From Colias croceus (lineage: Eukaryota; Arthropoda; Insecta; Lepidoptera; Pieridae): DNA of 64,000 bases. The notes beneath the pieces are model-generated. The model had not been told where the DNA came from. It searched no databases and saw only the letters and a program-made list of their open reading frames with translations. The position numbers and the translations under genes are program-made. Where the stretch lies: contig NC_059547.1 in the NCBI RefSeq assembly GCF_905220415.1, positions 1,934,501-1,998,500 of the forward strand, written 5' to 3'. Position 1 is the stretch's first letter. Each line of letters opens with the position of its first letter. Shown piece after piece: positions 1-10,320 of the stretch.

Positions 1-414
1 ATGTTATAACGCCACAAAATATAATACTAATTCCCACGTAAAGCTTCATGCTATAAAAATTTCTATTACATATTAAAAGATTGTTTTTTCTTCGTAGAGC
101 AGAATATTAAAAACTATTACCGAATATTAATTAAACCGCGAATTCAAAAATATAATTTTAATACAGACATTACACTTTTATAGATATTTTAATTAATTCA
201 GGATTTAGAAGGAAACGAAAGACGTTTATTTAACAGCATATCCTAAAATAAATACCTATATCGAATACCATACAAAAAAATGTATTAAACACAGCCACAA
301 CACAGCAGTATTTAGTTTGTGAAGCATTATGCCATTAAAAGGGGATCACTCGGTGAACACGTGAATCGTGAAAACGTCGCAGCACCGATATAATATGTAT
401 TGATTATGCTTTTG
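1..414. other. AT-rich non-coding sequence
   Basis: I see no ORF, inverted repeat or retroposon end that I recognise here. The stretch runs into the retroposon fragment that starts near 415. Confidence 0.5.
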
Positions 415-612
415 TTAACCGACTTCAAAAAAAAGGAGGAGGTTATCAATTCGGCCGGTATATATATATTATATAGTATAGTATATTTTTTATGTATGTA
501 TACCGATTACTCCGAGGTTTCTGAACCGATTTACGTGATTCTTTTTTTGTTCGATGCGGAATGGTGTCGAATTGGTCCCATAAAAATTTTATTCGGCTAG
601 GTCCTGTAGTTT
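415..612 (+). repeat. Lepidopteran interspersed repeat fragment beginning CCGACTTCAAAAAA
   Basis: The sequence opens near 418 with CCGACTTCAAAAAAAAGG, runs through a block rich in ATGTATGTATACCGATTAC, and ends near TTATTCGGCTAGG. I recognise this opening from memory as a very common dispersed repeat of moths and butterflies. A small ORF of 66 codons overlaps it but has no protein-like character. The class (SINE or LINE 3' end) cannot be fixed from one copy. Confidence 0.5.
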
Positions 613-1338
613 TTACATGAAAAAATATACTAGAACATGCGCGTAGGTGTTATCTATTAATTAATTGTTTCAATTCCGTTGTTTTCTATTTAAAATTTGT
701 TGGGAAAGCGTAAACATGTAACTTCTTGTACATCTAAATCTTTATATAGAACTTGTTTTTATATTCATACACGCATACTCTCTACGTAGGTAAACGAACA
801 AAATATAGGGTTAACATATTCTAAAAACGCATCGCATATTCTTTGCCTAAACGACGAACAAAATTTATAAGGGTTACCACATCTAAAAACGCATTAAACC
901 GTAATCTGGCACGATGCGCGGGAGTCGCCTGGGGTTCGAGACAGCCGTAATTAAGGTCTATCCCAAGGGACAACCAAAATAGATTGCCAACTCGACTCGT
1001 GCATTCGTACGATTATGTTTTTAAAAGGTTTTTTACAACTGGCAATAATCATTTTATAAGGTAACAGTTTGGAAGGGTATTTTTTTATGTTTGTTGATGT
1101 GTATATTTTGATTGAAAATAATGTTTATTAATAGGAGAGGTGAGATTTTGATGTGTTAATTGACATGTGGATTTTAGAGTAAAAAGCTACAAAGTTGGTC
1201 TTCTAGCACCTCAACTATGATGATAGGTATAATTTTAATAATTTTGTCCTCAATATCGATGTTTTTATTACCTACAGAATCTTGAATAGAGCGGGAATAA
1301 GCGACAAAATAATATTCTAAATAATTTTTAACCTACTA
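613..1338. other. Non-coding, nothing recognised
   Basis: AT-rich sequence without an ORF, clear repeat end or RNA gene. Two weakly similar lines near 790-900 (ACGAACAAAAT followed by AAAACGCAT) suggest a small local duplication. Confidence 0.4.
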
Positions 1339-1460
1339 AGGGCTGATTTTTCAATCCTTGGTTAAAACTTATTCATCGAATAACGTATTAAACTACCATT
1401 TCAAAAATGTATTCTAATTGTCCGTATATGACAGTTTACAGGTGACATTTTAAAATGTTC
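1339..1460 (+). repeat. Single terminus of a GGGCYGATTTTTCAAT-type MITE
   Basis: The bases GGGCTGATTTTTCAAT preceded by TAA resemble the terminal repeat of the complete element at 25870-26602 (GGGCCGATTTTTCAATGCCC, preceded by TTA). The following motif with TTATTCATCGAATAAC also resembles the subterminal part of that element. I see no partner end nearby, so this is a solo end or a decayed copy; the right boundary is approximate. Confidence 0.45.
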
Positions 1461-1785
1461 GTGTAATACTTTATTATACAAACATACAATGCAGTAACCA
1501 CGCAGTAACATACATCGAAATAATCGAAATCAGCTGCACACTTGATTTAATCAAGATCTTAGGGACTGTCAAGAGGGTTGTAGGTAATATAAAAATCAAT
1601 GTTCAATTTATCTTTTAGGGTGCTCTATCTATAATCATCCTATATATAGGTGTATACCTATATTATATGTAGGTCTTACAAACTATATTTGTAAGATATT
1701 CTAATCAAAAGTATTGTTAGTCGAAACGATGCTTAGCTAGGTATTGTGGAAATTGAAGCATTCTCGTTGAATTTTATCATCAACT

Positions 1786-1990
1786 AGTTGCGCTTCGCGG
1801 TTTCACCCGCGTGGCTCCGCTCCTGTTGGTCTTAGCGTGATGATAATAAATAGCCTTATAGCCTTTCTCGATAAATGGGCTATCTAACACCGAAATAATT
1901 TTTCAAAACAGGCCAGTATTTCCTGAGATTAGCGCGTTCAAACGCTTTATATATATATTATTATATTAGTAAATTAGTATAGATAAAGGT
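1786..1990 (-). repeat. Lepidopteran CTAG-ended repeat of the GCGCGTTCAAAC family
   Basis: Starts with ACTAGTTGCGCTTCGCGG, contains TTAGCGTGATGATAATA, AAATGGGCTATCTAACACC and GAGATTAGCGCGTTCAAACG, then a TA-rich tail. The same ordered motifs recur at 2131, 31556 and 32871-33506 in the same orientation, and at 26897 and 27033 in the other. The CTAG end with a GC-rich hairpin suggests a Helitron-like or RTE-derived short element. Confidence 0.55.
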
Positions 1991-2130
1991 CAATCTAAGT
2001 TGATTTTATAAATTAACCAGATTTCTATTGTACGATAAAAGATGACCAAAATTTTAATGAAAGTTAAGTAACAACTTTCGCATTACATAAATTCTAATAA
2101 AATTCATCCATCATAGATATTATGTTGGAC

Positions 2131-2300
2131 TAGCTATGCCCATTTTACATTACTCTGCTCCTTTTAGTCTTAGCGTGAGGATATAGCGACTTCCTTGATA
2201 AATGGACTATCTAAAAGTGAAATAATTTTTCAAATCAGACCCGTGGTTGCTGAGATTAGCGTGTTCAAACAAACAAACTCTAATATTTATAAGGTTTATT
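2131..2300 (-). repeat. Second copy of the GCGCGTTCAAAC-family repeat, degenerate
   Basis: Contains CTAGCTATGCCC, TCTTAGCGTGAGGATAT, AATGGACTATCTAAAAGTG and GAGATTAGCGTGTTCAAAC in the same order as the copy at 1786, only about 150 bases away. The 69-codon ORF overlapping it is a by-product of the repeat. Confidence 0.5.
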
Positions 2301-2404
2301 TAATAGTAATATTTTATATTTACCGCATCGAACTGCTTGTTCCACGTATAATTAACAATAAGGCCGCTCATTTCTCGGGAAACATTACAGATTTGTCACG
2401 CTAA

Positions 2405-2750
2405 TCCGTACATTCAAGTGAACATACATACAGAGGAGCCAAGCTGTCACATGCATTACACGGTTGTCACTCAGAGGCAAATAAATATGATAGGAACTTA
2501 TTTTTATGTGTAACTAATTTTGGAAGGCTTAAGATATGATGGGGTTAAGCCCAATGTACCAATTTTTTTTTTTGAAATATGTTTATGTTATTCTATTGAT
2601 ATACAATAAATGTAACCTAAGTTGTGCGGAATTATACTAAGAAGGATCGATAAACGACTGTTTCCTTCGTAATTTAGGAAACGGCTGAACCAATTTTATA
2701 AAAACTATGTTAGATAATACAAGAACTAAGTGATATTTTCATTCGACACA
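2405..2750. other. Non-coding, nothing recognised
   Basis: AT-rich sequence between two repeat copies, with no ORF or structured repeat visible. Confidence 0.4.
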
Positions 2751-2946
2751 TCCTACTAATCCTATTATAAATGCGAAAGTTTGTGAGGATGTGTGTGTGT
2801 TTGGTAAATACTCTTTCACGCAAATACTACTGAACAGATTACAATGAAATTTACCACACATATAGAGGGTAACACATAGGGTAGGTAACGGGAACTATGC
2901 GGGTTTTTCTAAGAAATCGCGGGCGAAGCCGCGGGCGGAAAGCTAG
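2751..2946 (+). mobile_element. Short non-autonomous Helitron (Lep1-like)
   Basis: Begins TCCTACTAATCCTATTATAA and ends CGGAAAGCTAG before a T. The 3' end has the stem CGCGG/CCGCG around GCGAAG. A 5' TC, a 3' hairpin close to CTRR, no terminal inverted repeat and an A/T target are the hallmarks of Helitrons. No ORF is present, so it would depend on a Rep/helicase supplied elsewhere. Confidence 0.75.
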
Positions 2947-3739
2947 TAAATAATAAGTAATCAATCCCTATGTCCATCATAAAAAACTATATTTTCTGTT
3001 TGAGTCTACGCGAGTAAAGCCCCGAACAAAAGCTAATTTAGTCAGTACTTAATTAAAAATCTTTAACATGGGTGAGATTTTAGCAAAAAATGAAGTAGGG
3101 TTATTATAAAATTAAGTAAATTGATCGAAAATTTAATGTCACGTTTTTAAAAAAATAAAGTACCTACGATCGGTAATTAAAGCCGATAAAAATTCACTAT
3201 TTACCTCACAATAAAAGTAAATAAAGTACCAGGGCAACATAGCGATAGGTATAGTATGTCTTTAATGTAGGTTATCGATTCGTGTAAAACGAGTTTATGG
3301 TCAGTGATGCGCGAGCCATAATCTATCGTGCACGGTCGGCCACTCATATGAAGTGAATTAATAAATCGGACGGACTAAACGCGTGGGGACAGGGACGAAT
3401 TTAATCTTGTGTTTATTTATAGGGCCTTAGGCCCTTTGGCTTATTCATTTATAAAAATATTTAAACATTATGAAAAATATTTGCTTTCGATCAAGATTTT
3501 TGTGCCAACTTATTCTGCAGAATATAAGCATTAATTTGTTATGAGTGAATTTAAAATCCCAGCAACTTCAAATTCTCATTCTATAAACCATATTCTATAA
3601 AAACAAGATAACTTTACTATGTACAATGTAGTTCCAAAGCGAGCTAAATATCTCCAAGACGAATGCTTCTATTTCCGCCAACCATGGATAAGAATCATTT
3701 CAACAGATATAATATTCGATTAAATGATGTCGTTTGCTA
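2947..3739. other. Non-coding, nothing recognised
   Basis: AT-rich flank between the Helitron at 2751 and the hAT-like element. No ORF or repeat boundary is visible. Confidence 0.4.
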
Positions 3740-3747
3740 GCTACGAT
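3740..3747. repeat. Left 8-bp target-site duplication (GCTACGAT)
   Basis: GCTACGAT here is repeated exactly at 8103-8110, immediately outside the inverted termini of the element between them. Eight-base duplications are typical of hAT and P superfamilies. Confidence 0.8.
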
Positions 3748-4245
3748 TAGGGCATGCAGAACCGAGTCCGGTTCCAAGTTTCTGAAAACCGGTTCCAAAT
3801 CGAGCTCAGAACCGGGTAGAACCGGGTTACCCGGTTCTTTTATAATACCTTGGAAAAAAATACGAAATTAAACAAAAGTATAACTGTAAAAGTACCCGAT
3901 GGGCCTTTTATTTTACGCGGCTTGTGTCTTATTTTATTAAATTAATCTAAGAGCAATTAACCTATAGAGTTCTTATATTAAGACAGAACAAAATACATAT
4001 TTTCTAATCTACTTACTCTTAGTCAATAACAGCATAAGCCAGATTGAGATAGCGATAGAGTATCTGCACTGTCTTCAAACGTAGCGCGCCGGCAGTCAGT
4101 TTGTTTTCCAACCAGCTGGTGGGCTCAGTGCGTCAAGTGTTTTTAACGAAATATTTAGAAAATATAAAGTGTACAGTGTTTCTTTTTATTGGTCAGTGTG
4201 CTAAAATAACTATTGTATGTTTAGCAACCAGCTATCACTAGTCGA

Positions 4246-4289
4246 ATGGGAGTTTTGGATAAAAACAATGTAAAAATATCTTTCCATCG
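4246..4289 (+). other. Candidate first coding exon of the hAT-like element (THAP-like start)
   Basis: An ATG opens a short frame ending V-K-I-S-F-H-R directly at a good donor, TCG|GTAAGTG. The block S-F-H-R followed by F-P is the core of THAP zinc fingers, and THAP-bearing hAT transposases (52-kDa-repressor type) are common in insects. The residue run is short, no preceding cysteines are visible and no matching second exon was found, so this is weak. Confidence 0.25.
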
Positions 4290-5070
4290 GTAAGTGATTT
4301 TCAGCAAATTGATAAATATTTATGTTTTAAACCTATTTGAAGGTTTTATCAAGCACTTTTTTGTAATTTTATGTTGTAACTGTAACATTTACCCACTTTA
4401 TGGGGTTGTGGAATATAAAATAATGAAATAATTTTTAAAAAACGTCACAATAATAACACATTTGACATTTTGTTTACCACCGTAGTGTTGTAACACATCT
4501 AGCGTATATTATCGATTTATGACAAAAAATCTATTTCATATTAACGTTGATTTATTTATTTTGTTTCATAAATCAGATTTATATGTAGTTGTTGTTGCAA
4601 ATAATAGATGTAAATTTTTTACCGCAGGAAAATAAAACATACCACGTGGTTGTTTTATTTGCCCTATGTGTTTTAGTTTTCGTTTGTTGTTTATTAATTT
4701 CTCTTTCAGATTATTAATAAATTCATTTTGTTTTAGATTTCCAGAGCTAAATAAAAATGGGTATAAAACGTGAGACATGAGTTGATTGGACGCCGCCACA
4801 ATTTGCAATATTGTGTTCACTGCATTTCGAGCCTACGTGTTATCAAGATGGATACTCTAGAAGAATTGTGCAATCTTACGCTTACGTTTTTTTTTTGTTC
4901 CTGTAGATAATAAATACATTTGATTAAAGAGAGTGAATTTTTATTTTGAAATTTTTTACACATAAGTTACCTACTTTAAATGTGTAACTATGTGAAAATT
5001 AAACGGTTGATTAAATGACAGTTCTCATAGATGAGAAACTACTATTGAAATACATACTTAATATACATGC

Positions 5071-5222
5071 GTTTTCAAAGAAAAACCCGCATAGTTCCCA
5101 TTCCTGTTGGATTTACGGGATCAAAAGTAATTTTTCCAAATTTCATTGTAATCGGTTTAGTAGTATTCGCGTGAAAGAGTAACAAACATCCATCCTCACA
5201 AACTTTCGATTTATTAGTAGGA
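5071..5222 (-). mobile_element. Helitron fragment (Lep1-like), 3' end missing
   Basis: On the minus strand it reads from TCCTACTAATAAATCGAAAG through GATTACAATGAAATTTGG to GGGAACTATGCGGG, matching the order in the copy at 2751-2946. The GC-rich hairpin and CTAG end are absent. It lies inside the hAT-like element. Confidence 0.6.
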
Positions 5223-5388
5223 TGTTAGGAAAATGTTTTCATTAAGACTGTCCTTTTATTAACTTGTTAAAATGCTGCATGATTCCTTCATGCTGACTGT
5301 GCCTTTCTCCTCACTCCTTTAACTTTATCATCATTTCCTTCTTTATTTTAAATTACATTTCAAGTTTTAAAATTTCTTTTATAATGTA

Positions 5389-5561
5389 CTAACTTTCCGC
5401 CCGCGTTTTTAAAGAAAATCCTGCACAGTTCCCGTTCACGTGGGATTTCCGGGATAAAACCTAACCTATGTGTGTATGTACAAAATTTCATTGTAATCGG
5501 TTCCGCAGTGAAAGAGTAACATCCCTTCTCACATAATTTCGCATTTATTATATACGTAGGA
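5389..5561 (-). mobile_element. Helitron copy (Lep1-like), degenerate CTAG end
   Basis: On the minus strand it starts TCCTACGTATATAATAAATG and ends at a decayed CGGAAAGTTAG. It includes GATTACAATGAAATTTTG and the conserved GTTTTATCCCGGAAATCCC block. The GC hairpin is partly deleted. A 69-codon ORF over it is incidental. Confidence 0.6.
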
Positions 5562-6214
5562 TTAAACAAATAATGTATTCAACTGAAATTAATTATAAGT
5601 TTTGCTTTTTTATTATTTATTATTTCACGAAACCGTAAATGCAAAATACATTCACGATTTTATCGATTGAAGCACATCCCATCACTATCACCTTCTATCT
5701 ATCTAAATACGTACCTATAGTAAAAATGGTGCCATGACTATGTTGAAACGTAGCTTGTTGTCTATAGCTGTCTCATTCTTTCATACGACGTTTTCTTTAG
5801 ATAGAGAGAAACAAATATATGTAAATTGTATACGCTCGATACAAGTACTCTATAGGTTAATTGCTCTTAGAAATTAATAAAGAAACAAAATTTCAACATT
5901 TCTCTTTATAGCTCAGGATACATCGCCCATTTTTGCAAGTGACTACTATCAAGCTAATTTTCCGTTTGTAGCTTTATTTTGATGAGACACCGAATAATTT
6001 CGTGTACGAAAGTCTCGATTGTGGTAGCTAACAGAGATAACAAGGATAAAAATTTTTGATTTGATGGTTCTCAAATATTTATTACGCAATTTGTAAATTG
6101 CGGATCGGATAAAAATTTTGGTCGTGGTCGTTGTCGTCGTGGATAGTGTGACCAAACCATTACTAAAATGTCATGACTCATGACCATATGTCAAAAATTA
6201 GCGATAGCAGTTTC

Positions 6215-6310
6215 TATTCCTTAGCGTTTATTCCAAGAAGCTTATATCCTCTAATACACTGGAGATTGCACTATGACCATTAACTTGAAACAAGAAACTA
6301 TGACATTCAA
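6215..6310 (+). repeat. Left arm of an inverted repeat inside the hAT-like element
   Basis: CTAATACACTGGAGATT here is matched in reverse complement at 7735-7835, and similarity continues on both sides (TTATATC outside, ACAAGAAA inside). The arms are about 1.5 kb apart and could be the ends of a second, older element nested in the first, or part of its own structure. Confidence 0.55.
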
Positions 6311-7734
6311 TGACGTCAGTCATGTTATTTGTCTCTTTCTGTCGAGTGACCACGCTGGTTTGTAAATTCAGAATTTTTCAAAATAGAAAAAACTAAAAAT
6401 CATGGTCTATAAATAATAACGACATATATTTTTAACAGTATTTATATTATAATATTATGGTCATACTTTATAGGTAGGTACATACAATTTTAATTGGTAT
6501 AGAATGATAGTTATAAATAACTTTTGGCTACAAAGCTTGGATATGAACCGATATATAGCATTAACATCCTTTGTAAATAGAGGAAAGTTGTGTTTTGCAT
6601 CAGATGCTGTTTACCAAATTGTTAGCTACTCAGATCTTCTTTTTAAACGCGTTGCTTCGACGGGTCAATTTCAAGCCAGAATCATCAAAGAAAAACTGTT
6701 TATAGCAGCCTTGCACAAATTTCAGCTAACTTTACAAAGTTTATTTTTCAAAAGGTATTTTTTTCTGGGTCGTAATCCTCAGTAACCTTGATGGGCACAT
6801 ATATTTCTTTTTATTTTACTTTTTGGAAAGCTGAAATACGTAAAACAAAAAAATATGAGGTAAGTTAAAAAAGTATAAATTTCAATGTAAAAACGAACAA
6901 TCTTATAACTACATGTGAGTGCAATACCGATGTCATGTGTTGTTTCATTACTAGTAACAATCTTTAAAATGGTGTTCTAAATTTTCATCATAATATTGTT
7001 ATTACAATATATTCTCTTCGCTATCCATAAAAACTCGTCATCATGGTTACCTTACTTGTTAAATCTGTTTATTGAAAACTTGTTGAAAAATGATAAAGTA
7101 TTAGGGAAATAAGAAATTTAACATGACTGCTTACTAAAATGATGCTAAATTAGACAATTTTTGCCATTGAAATGATTCTAAACAGGTAAATGCAGGAGTA
7201 TTGAGGAATATTGTAAATAACGTAAATATACACTTGCCTGTGAAATTCTATGCCAGAATTTGGTGTCCAAACACTTCTGCAATTTTGCACAATACAATGC
7301 ATTCTTTATATTCGGAAAATATTCATTAAATAAGCAACAATATTAACTTAAATATTCGAAGCGACGCAATTTTTTGACACACATGCCATATTGACAAAGT
7401 GAGAGTTGCTACAATTTTATTATGGTTTTATTATGTATTATGGTTTATTATGTTATTATTTATTATGGTTGGTATGGAGAGTTGCTACAATTTTACTACC
7501 CATAATCAGGGAGTATCGCTTTTTAATAATTGGTTCAGATACTTAGTTTATTTAGCATAAATAATAATTGTCTCATCCAACAATGCTTCTGAATGACGTT
7601 GTTGGCAATTTATCAACAAACTCATGTACAAAAACTAACCTTTTGCACAGAATATTACAGCATACATAGTAGCCTTGGGAAAACTTCGTATTAACAGTGG
7701 CAATACCAAGTTAGGTGTGAAAGTGATAAAAAAC

Positions 7735-7835
7735 ATGAACTGGGCAATATTTTCTTGTTACACGTCAATGTCCATACCGAAATCTCCAGTGTATTAGATA
7801 TAAGGTTCTTGGTTTATTCTATTCTCTGTCGTTAG
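7735..7835 (-). repeat. Right arm of the inverted repeat inside the hAT-like element
   Basis: AATCTCCAGTGTATTAGATA is the reverse complement of the left arm at 6215-6310. No clean target duplication was found around the pair. Confidence 0.55.
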
Positions 7836-8102
7836 TCTCACCCCCCAAGGTTAGACAACCAATCAGAGCCACGCTTGAGGCGCGGCACGAAAATTCGCGA
7901 TGCACGTGAGTTTGACGTTGCCAGATAGAATAAATTTGTTAAAATAATACAGCAAAATATAAATAATACTTTATATTTTAATATTTTGGTCGGAACCGGG
8001 AGAACCGGGTTTCATGCCATTCAGACCCGGTTATCAAGATCATCAAAAAACCCGGGTTTACCCGGGTTTTTCGGAACCGGGTAAACCCGGGTGCATGCCC
8101 TA

Positions 8103-8110
8103 GCTACGAT
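8103..8110. repeat. Right 8-bp target-site duplication (GCTACGAT)
   Basis: Exact copy of 3740-3747, directly after the terminal CCCTA of the element. Confidence 0.8.
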
Positions 8111-8579
8111 GCAGACTGTCAAAAACATATAAATATACAAGTTGAACTTATTTACTTATTATTAAACAGCTTAATATGTTTACATAATCACTGTTTGTGT
8201 TTGAAAAAACTACTAGGACTTAAAAAAATATTATCTAGGTATCTGGTATAGGTAGACAAAAAATATTACAATTCATTAATATTGCACTCCTATACAAAGG
8301 ATTCTTTAGTACATATTTCTAATGTCTGTGAAAAAAAATGTATAAGACTGGACATTTAAAAATTATTTCTTCTTTCTATATTTTATAAAGGTTTTAAATA
8401 ATTACTTATACAGCTAATAAATAATAGATAATATCATATTATAGCCAATAAAGTTTATCGTTGCCGATTAATTTATAAACAATCCATCATCAAAAATAAT
8501 AATTAATTAATCGTTAATACCAAAAAGTAATTCACAAAATGCAAGCCTTTGATATCAAAACATAAGGCCCCAAATGTCC

Positions 8580-8882
8580 GATTGGCCACGCCGCGGCCGG
8601 GGCCCCGTATACAATGTCACTCAGTGTCACGTTACAGTATAAAAGATCCATCCATTATATCGGTTTAAATTGATTTTTTTCTAAACCACAAGCTGCAAGG
8701 GAGTCTATTGAGCCGATTTGTCACGGCTGTACAAATGTAATTATTAAATCTCTTTTGTACGGAATTTGGTAGTGCTTTTCGAAGTGACGGAGAGGTTTAC
8801 AGTTAAATTCTTTAAAATACGTAAAAATATAGTGGGGAGATAAATTCGAAGTGTGTGGCGATAAAACATCGCCAATGCAAAC
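8580..8882 (+). promoter_or_regulatory. Candidate promoter and first exon
   Basis: A GC-rich block (GGCCACGCCGCGGCCGGGGC, near 8584) is followed by a TATA box TATAAAAG at 8638-8645. Roughly 200 bases of non-repetitive sequence then end at a strong splice donor, CAAAC|GTAAGTACG, with GT at 8883. An ATG at 8876 lies seven bases before the junction, so the exon would be mostly 5' UTR. No protein can be named. TATA, spacing and donor together suggest a plus-strand transcription start, but this is pattern-based only. Confidence 0.4.
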
Positions 8883-8889
8883 GTAAGTA

Positions 8890-9522
8890 CGTGGTAGGTT
8901 TTTTCTTTCCGTAATTTTTCATTTATTTTTCTGCTTTACTAAATCAGAGAAAAATAGTTTTTTTTTTAATACGAACGAAACCTCGTTTAAGAAGGTTTTT
9001 ATGTTTAATATTCAAATAAGCCGTATCACATTTTTTTTTAATCTGATTGGAAATTCGTAGGTTTTTACTTGTAACTGTGTACTTCAGAAGTTAAGAACGT
9101 AAATATATTTATCTACAATGTTATTAAAACAAAGCTTTTTGTATAAAATGAACATCGCTAAATGAATAATATAAACCTTCTAAGTAATTAATGGTTCTAA
9201 AGCGGATTTAAAATACAATTTTATTCTTCATATTAATTTATATTAGTACTTGATTGTTTATCTTGTTTCCTAGTCACATACTAAAATTAATTTACCGAGC
9301 TCGAATCTTAATTTAGGGCTGTGCAATAGATTCGGGCCCTACACATCGGGTCTAATTTGTCACCCATTGCAGGTGACAAATTGACAGCTTTGGAGTCACT
9401 TACAGTGAGTGACAGGCGATCGGTCCTCCGGGAGGCAACATCTGCTCTGACTTAGACTTTTTAGATGAAATCTTATTGATAGTTGATAGAAATGTCTATT
9501 TTTGTGTTATGACGATTGAGGT
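8890..9522. other. Non-coding, nothing named
   Basis: AT-rich. A 9-bp hairpin TTTGTCACC/GGTGACAAA sits near 9357-9383. Sequence from about 9300 may already be degraded 5' part of the retrotransposon remnant that follows. Confidence 0.35.
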
Positions 9523-9762
9523 TTGAGGCAAATTGTAAACATACACTATTTTAAGCTGAAGGATAATCCGTCGTGTCTATGTCAGCCTGGAGTTGAGGAG
9601 ACGGTTCCTCAACTGTTACTCGAGTGCCCAATTTTTGCAAAAAATAGATATGCTATTGAGCAAAAATTGGGCATGGCGATGATGGGTGAGAATCTGCCTT
9701 CCGCCCTGGGGGACAAGTGTAGGGATGCGTTAGTCGTAGTGAACCAAAGGAATAGTGTGTGA
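9523..9762 (+). pseudogene. C-terminal end of a non-LTR retrotransposon ORF2 (RNase H/cysteine tail)
   Basis: The frame reads F-K-L-K-D-N-P-S-C-L-C near the start, then E-E-T-V-P-Q-L-L-L-E-C-P and ends N-Q-R-N-S-V. The pattern C-x-C, then E-T and E-C-P is the conserved tail of R1/Jockey-group LINE polyproteins just after RNase H. The rest of the ORF (endonuclease and reverse transcriptase) is absent upstream, so this is a 5'-truncated copy. The first codon is TTG-like rather than a true start. About 270 bases of 3' UTR follow to an A-rich tail. Confidence 0.65.
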
Positions 9763-10043
9763 TATTAGTTTAGCTCTTTACTGTGATATAGGATTAAGTT
9801 GAGTGTTTTTGTGCCGTGTTTTTTCTAAATTTTTAAGCAATTATTGTATTTTATTAGTAATTTTTACCAGTATTTTTTATTATGTTTTAAAGTTTATATT
9901 GTATTTTTATTGTATTTTAATGTTATTCGTGTAAAAAAAAATAAGCAAAAAATGTCTCTGGACTATAATCCAGAGGTGGCGCGAACACCGTGTGATCGGA
10001 CGGGACGGGTGCCATCATTAAAAAAAAAAACAAAAAAACATAC
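9763..10043 (+). mobile_element. 3' UTR and A-rich tail of the truncated LINE
   Basis: T-rich sequence followed by a more GC-rich block with GGACGGGACGGGTGCC and a tail of A runs near 10021-10039. Its position directly after the ORF remnant at 9523-9762 identifies it as the 3' end of the same 5'-truncated insertion. Confidence 0.55.
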
Positions 10044-10094
10044 ACTATACATATTTTAAATTAGGTATTGTTAATATGAAAAAAAACACCGATA

Positions 10095-10165
10095 ATTTTA
10101 TAAAGAACAGAAAAAATCGATTACGAGGCGGGATTCGATCTCGCTTCTTCGCGTCTTAAACTGTT
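10095..10165 (-). repeat. tRNA-like repeat fragment (3' half)
   Basis: On the minus strand it shows GAATCCCGCCTCGTAATCG followed by ATTTTTTCTGTTCTTTATAA. The same order (T-arm, acceptor end CTCGTGATCG, then TTTTTTCTATTCTTTATAAA) occurs downstream of the tRNA-like sequence at 32743-32819. It is therefore a second, truncated member of that family. The 5' half is missing. Confidence 0.55.
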
Positions 10166-10173
10166 CGATATTA

Positions 10174-10320
10174 TATGTACTTTGTCTAAAACATAATAAA
10201 TTATATACTAAAACCACATCAAAATCCGTTGCGTAGTTTTAAAGATTTAAGCATACATAGGGTCTAGGGAGTAGGGACATAGGGACAGAGAAAGCGACTT
10301 TTATACAATGTGTAGTGATG
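10174..10320 (-). mobile_element. Helitron fragment, AAATCCGTTGCGTAGTTTTA family
   Basis: Contains TTTGTCTAAAACATAATAAA, ATCCGTTGCGTAGTTTTAAA and GACAGAGAAAGCGACTTT in the order found in the complete copies at 17810, 43510 and 61177. The CTAG hairpin end is missing where the tRNA-like fragment adjoins it. Confidence 0.6.

Larger units (their letters stand above)
3748..8102. mobile_element. hAT-like DNA transposon, 4.36 kb, non-autonomous or decayed
   Basis: The element starts TAGGGCATGCA and ends TGCATGCCCTA, an 11-bp perfect terminal inverted repeat flanked by exact 8-bp duplications. TAGGG fits the hAT terminal consensus (C/T-A-G/A-N-G). Both ends carry dense subterminal copies of AACCGGGT / ACCCGGTT (3765-3840 and 7990-8092), likely transposase-binding sites. 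I find no intact transposase. A short exon-like start at 4246-4289 could be its first coding exon. Helitron fragments lie inside at 5071-5222 and 5389-5561, and a further inverted repeat pairs 6215-6310 with 7735-7835. The superfamily follows from termini and target duplication, not from a protein. Confidence 0.8.

Noticed and set aside
4566..4820. 84-codon minus-strand ORF inside the hAT-like element
   Set aside because: No domain, start context or repeat of family motifs supports it.
6504..6785. 93-codon ORF as a hAT transposase fragment
   Set aside because: I see no hAT dimerisation motif, BED/THAP finger or catalytic block; composition is like the AT-rich surroundings.
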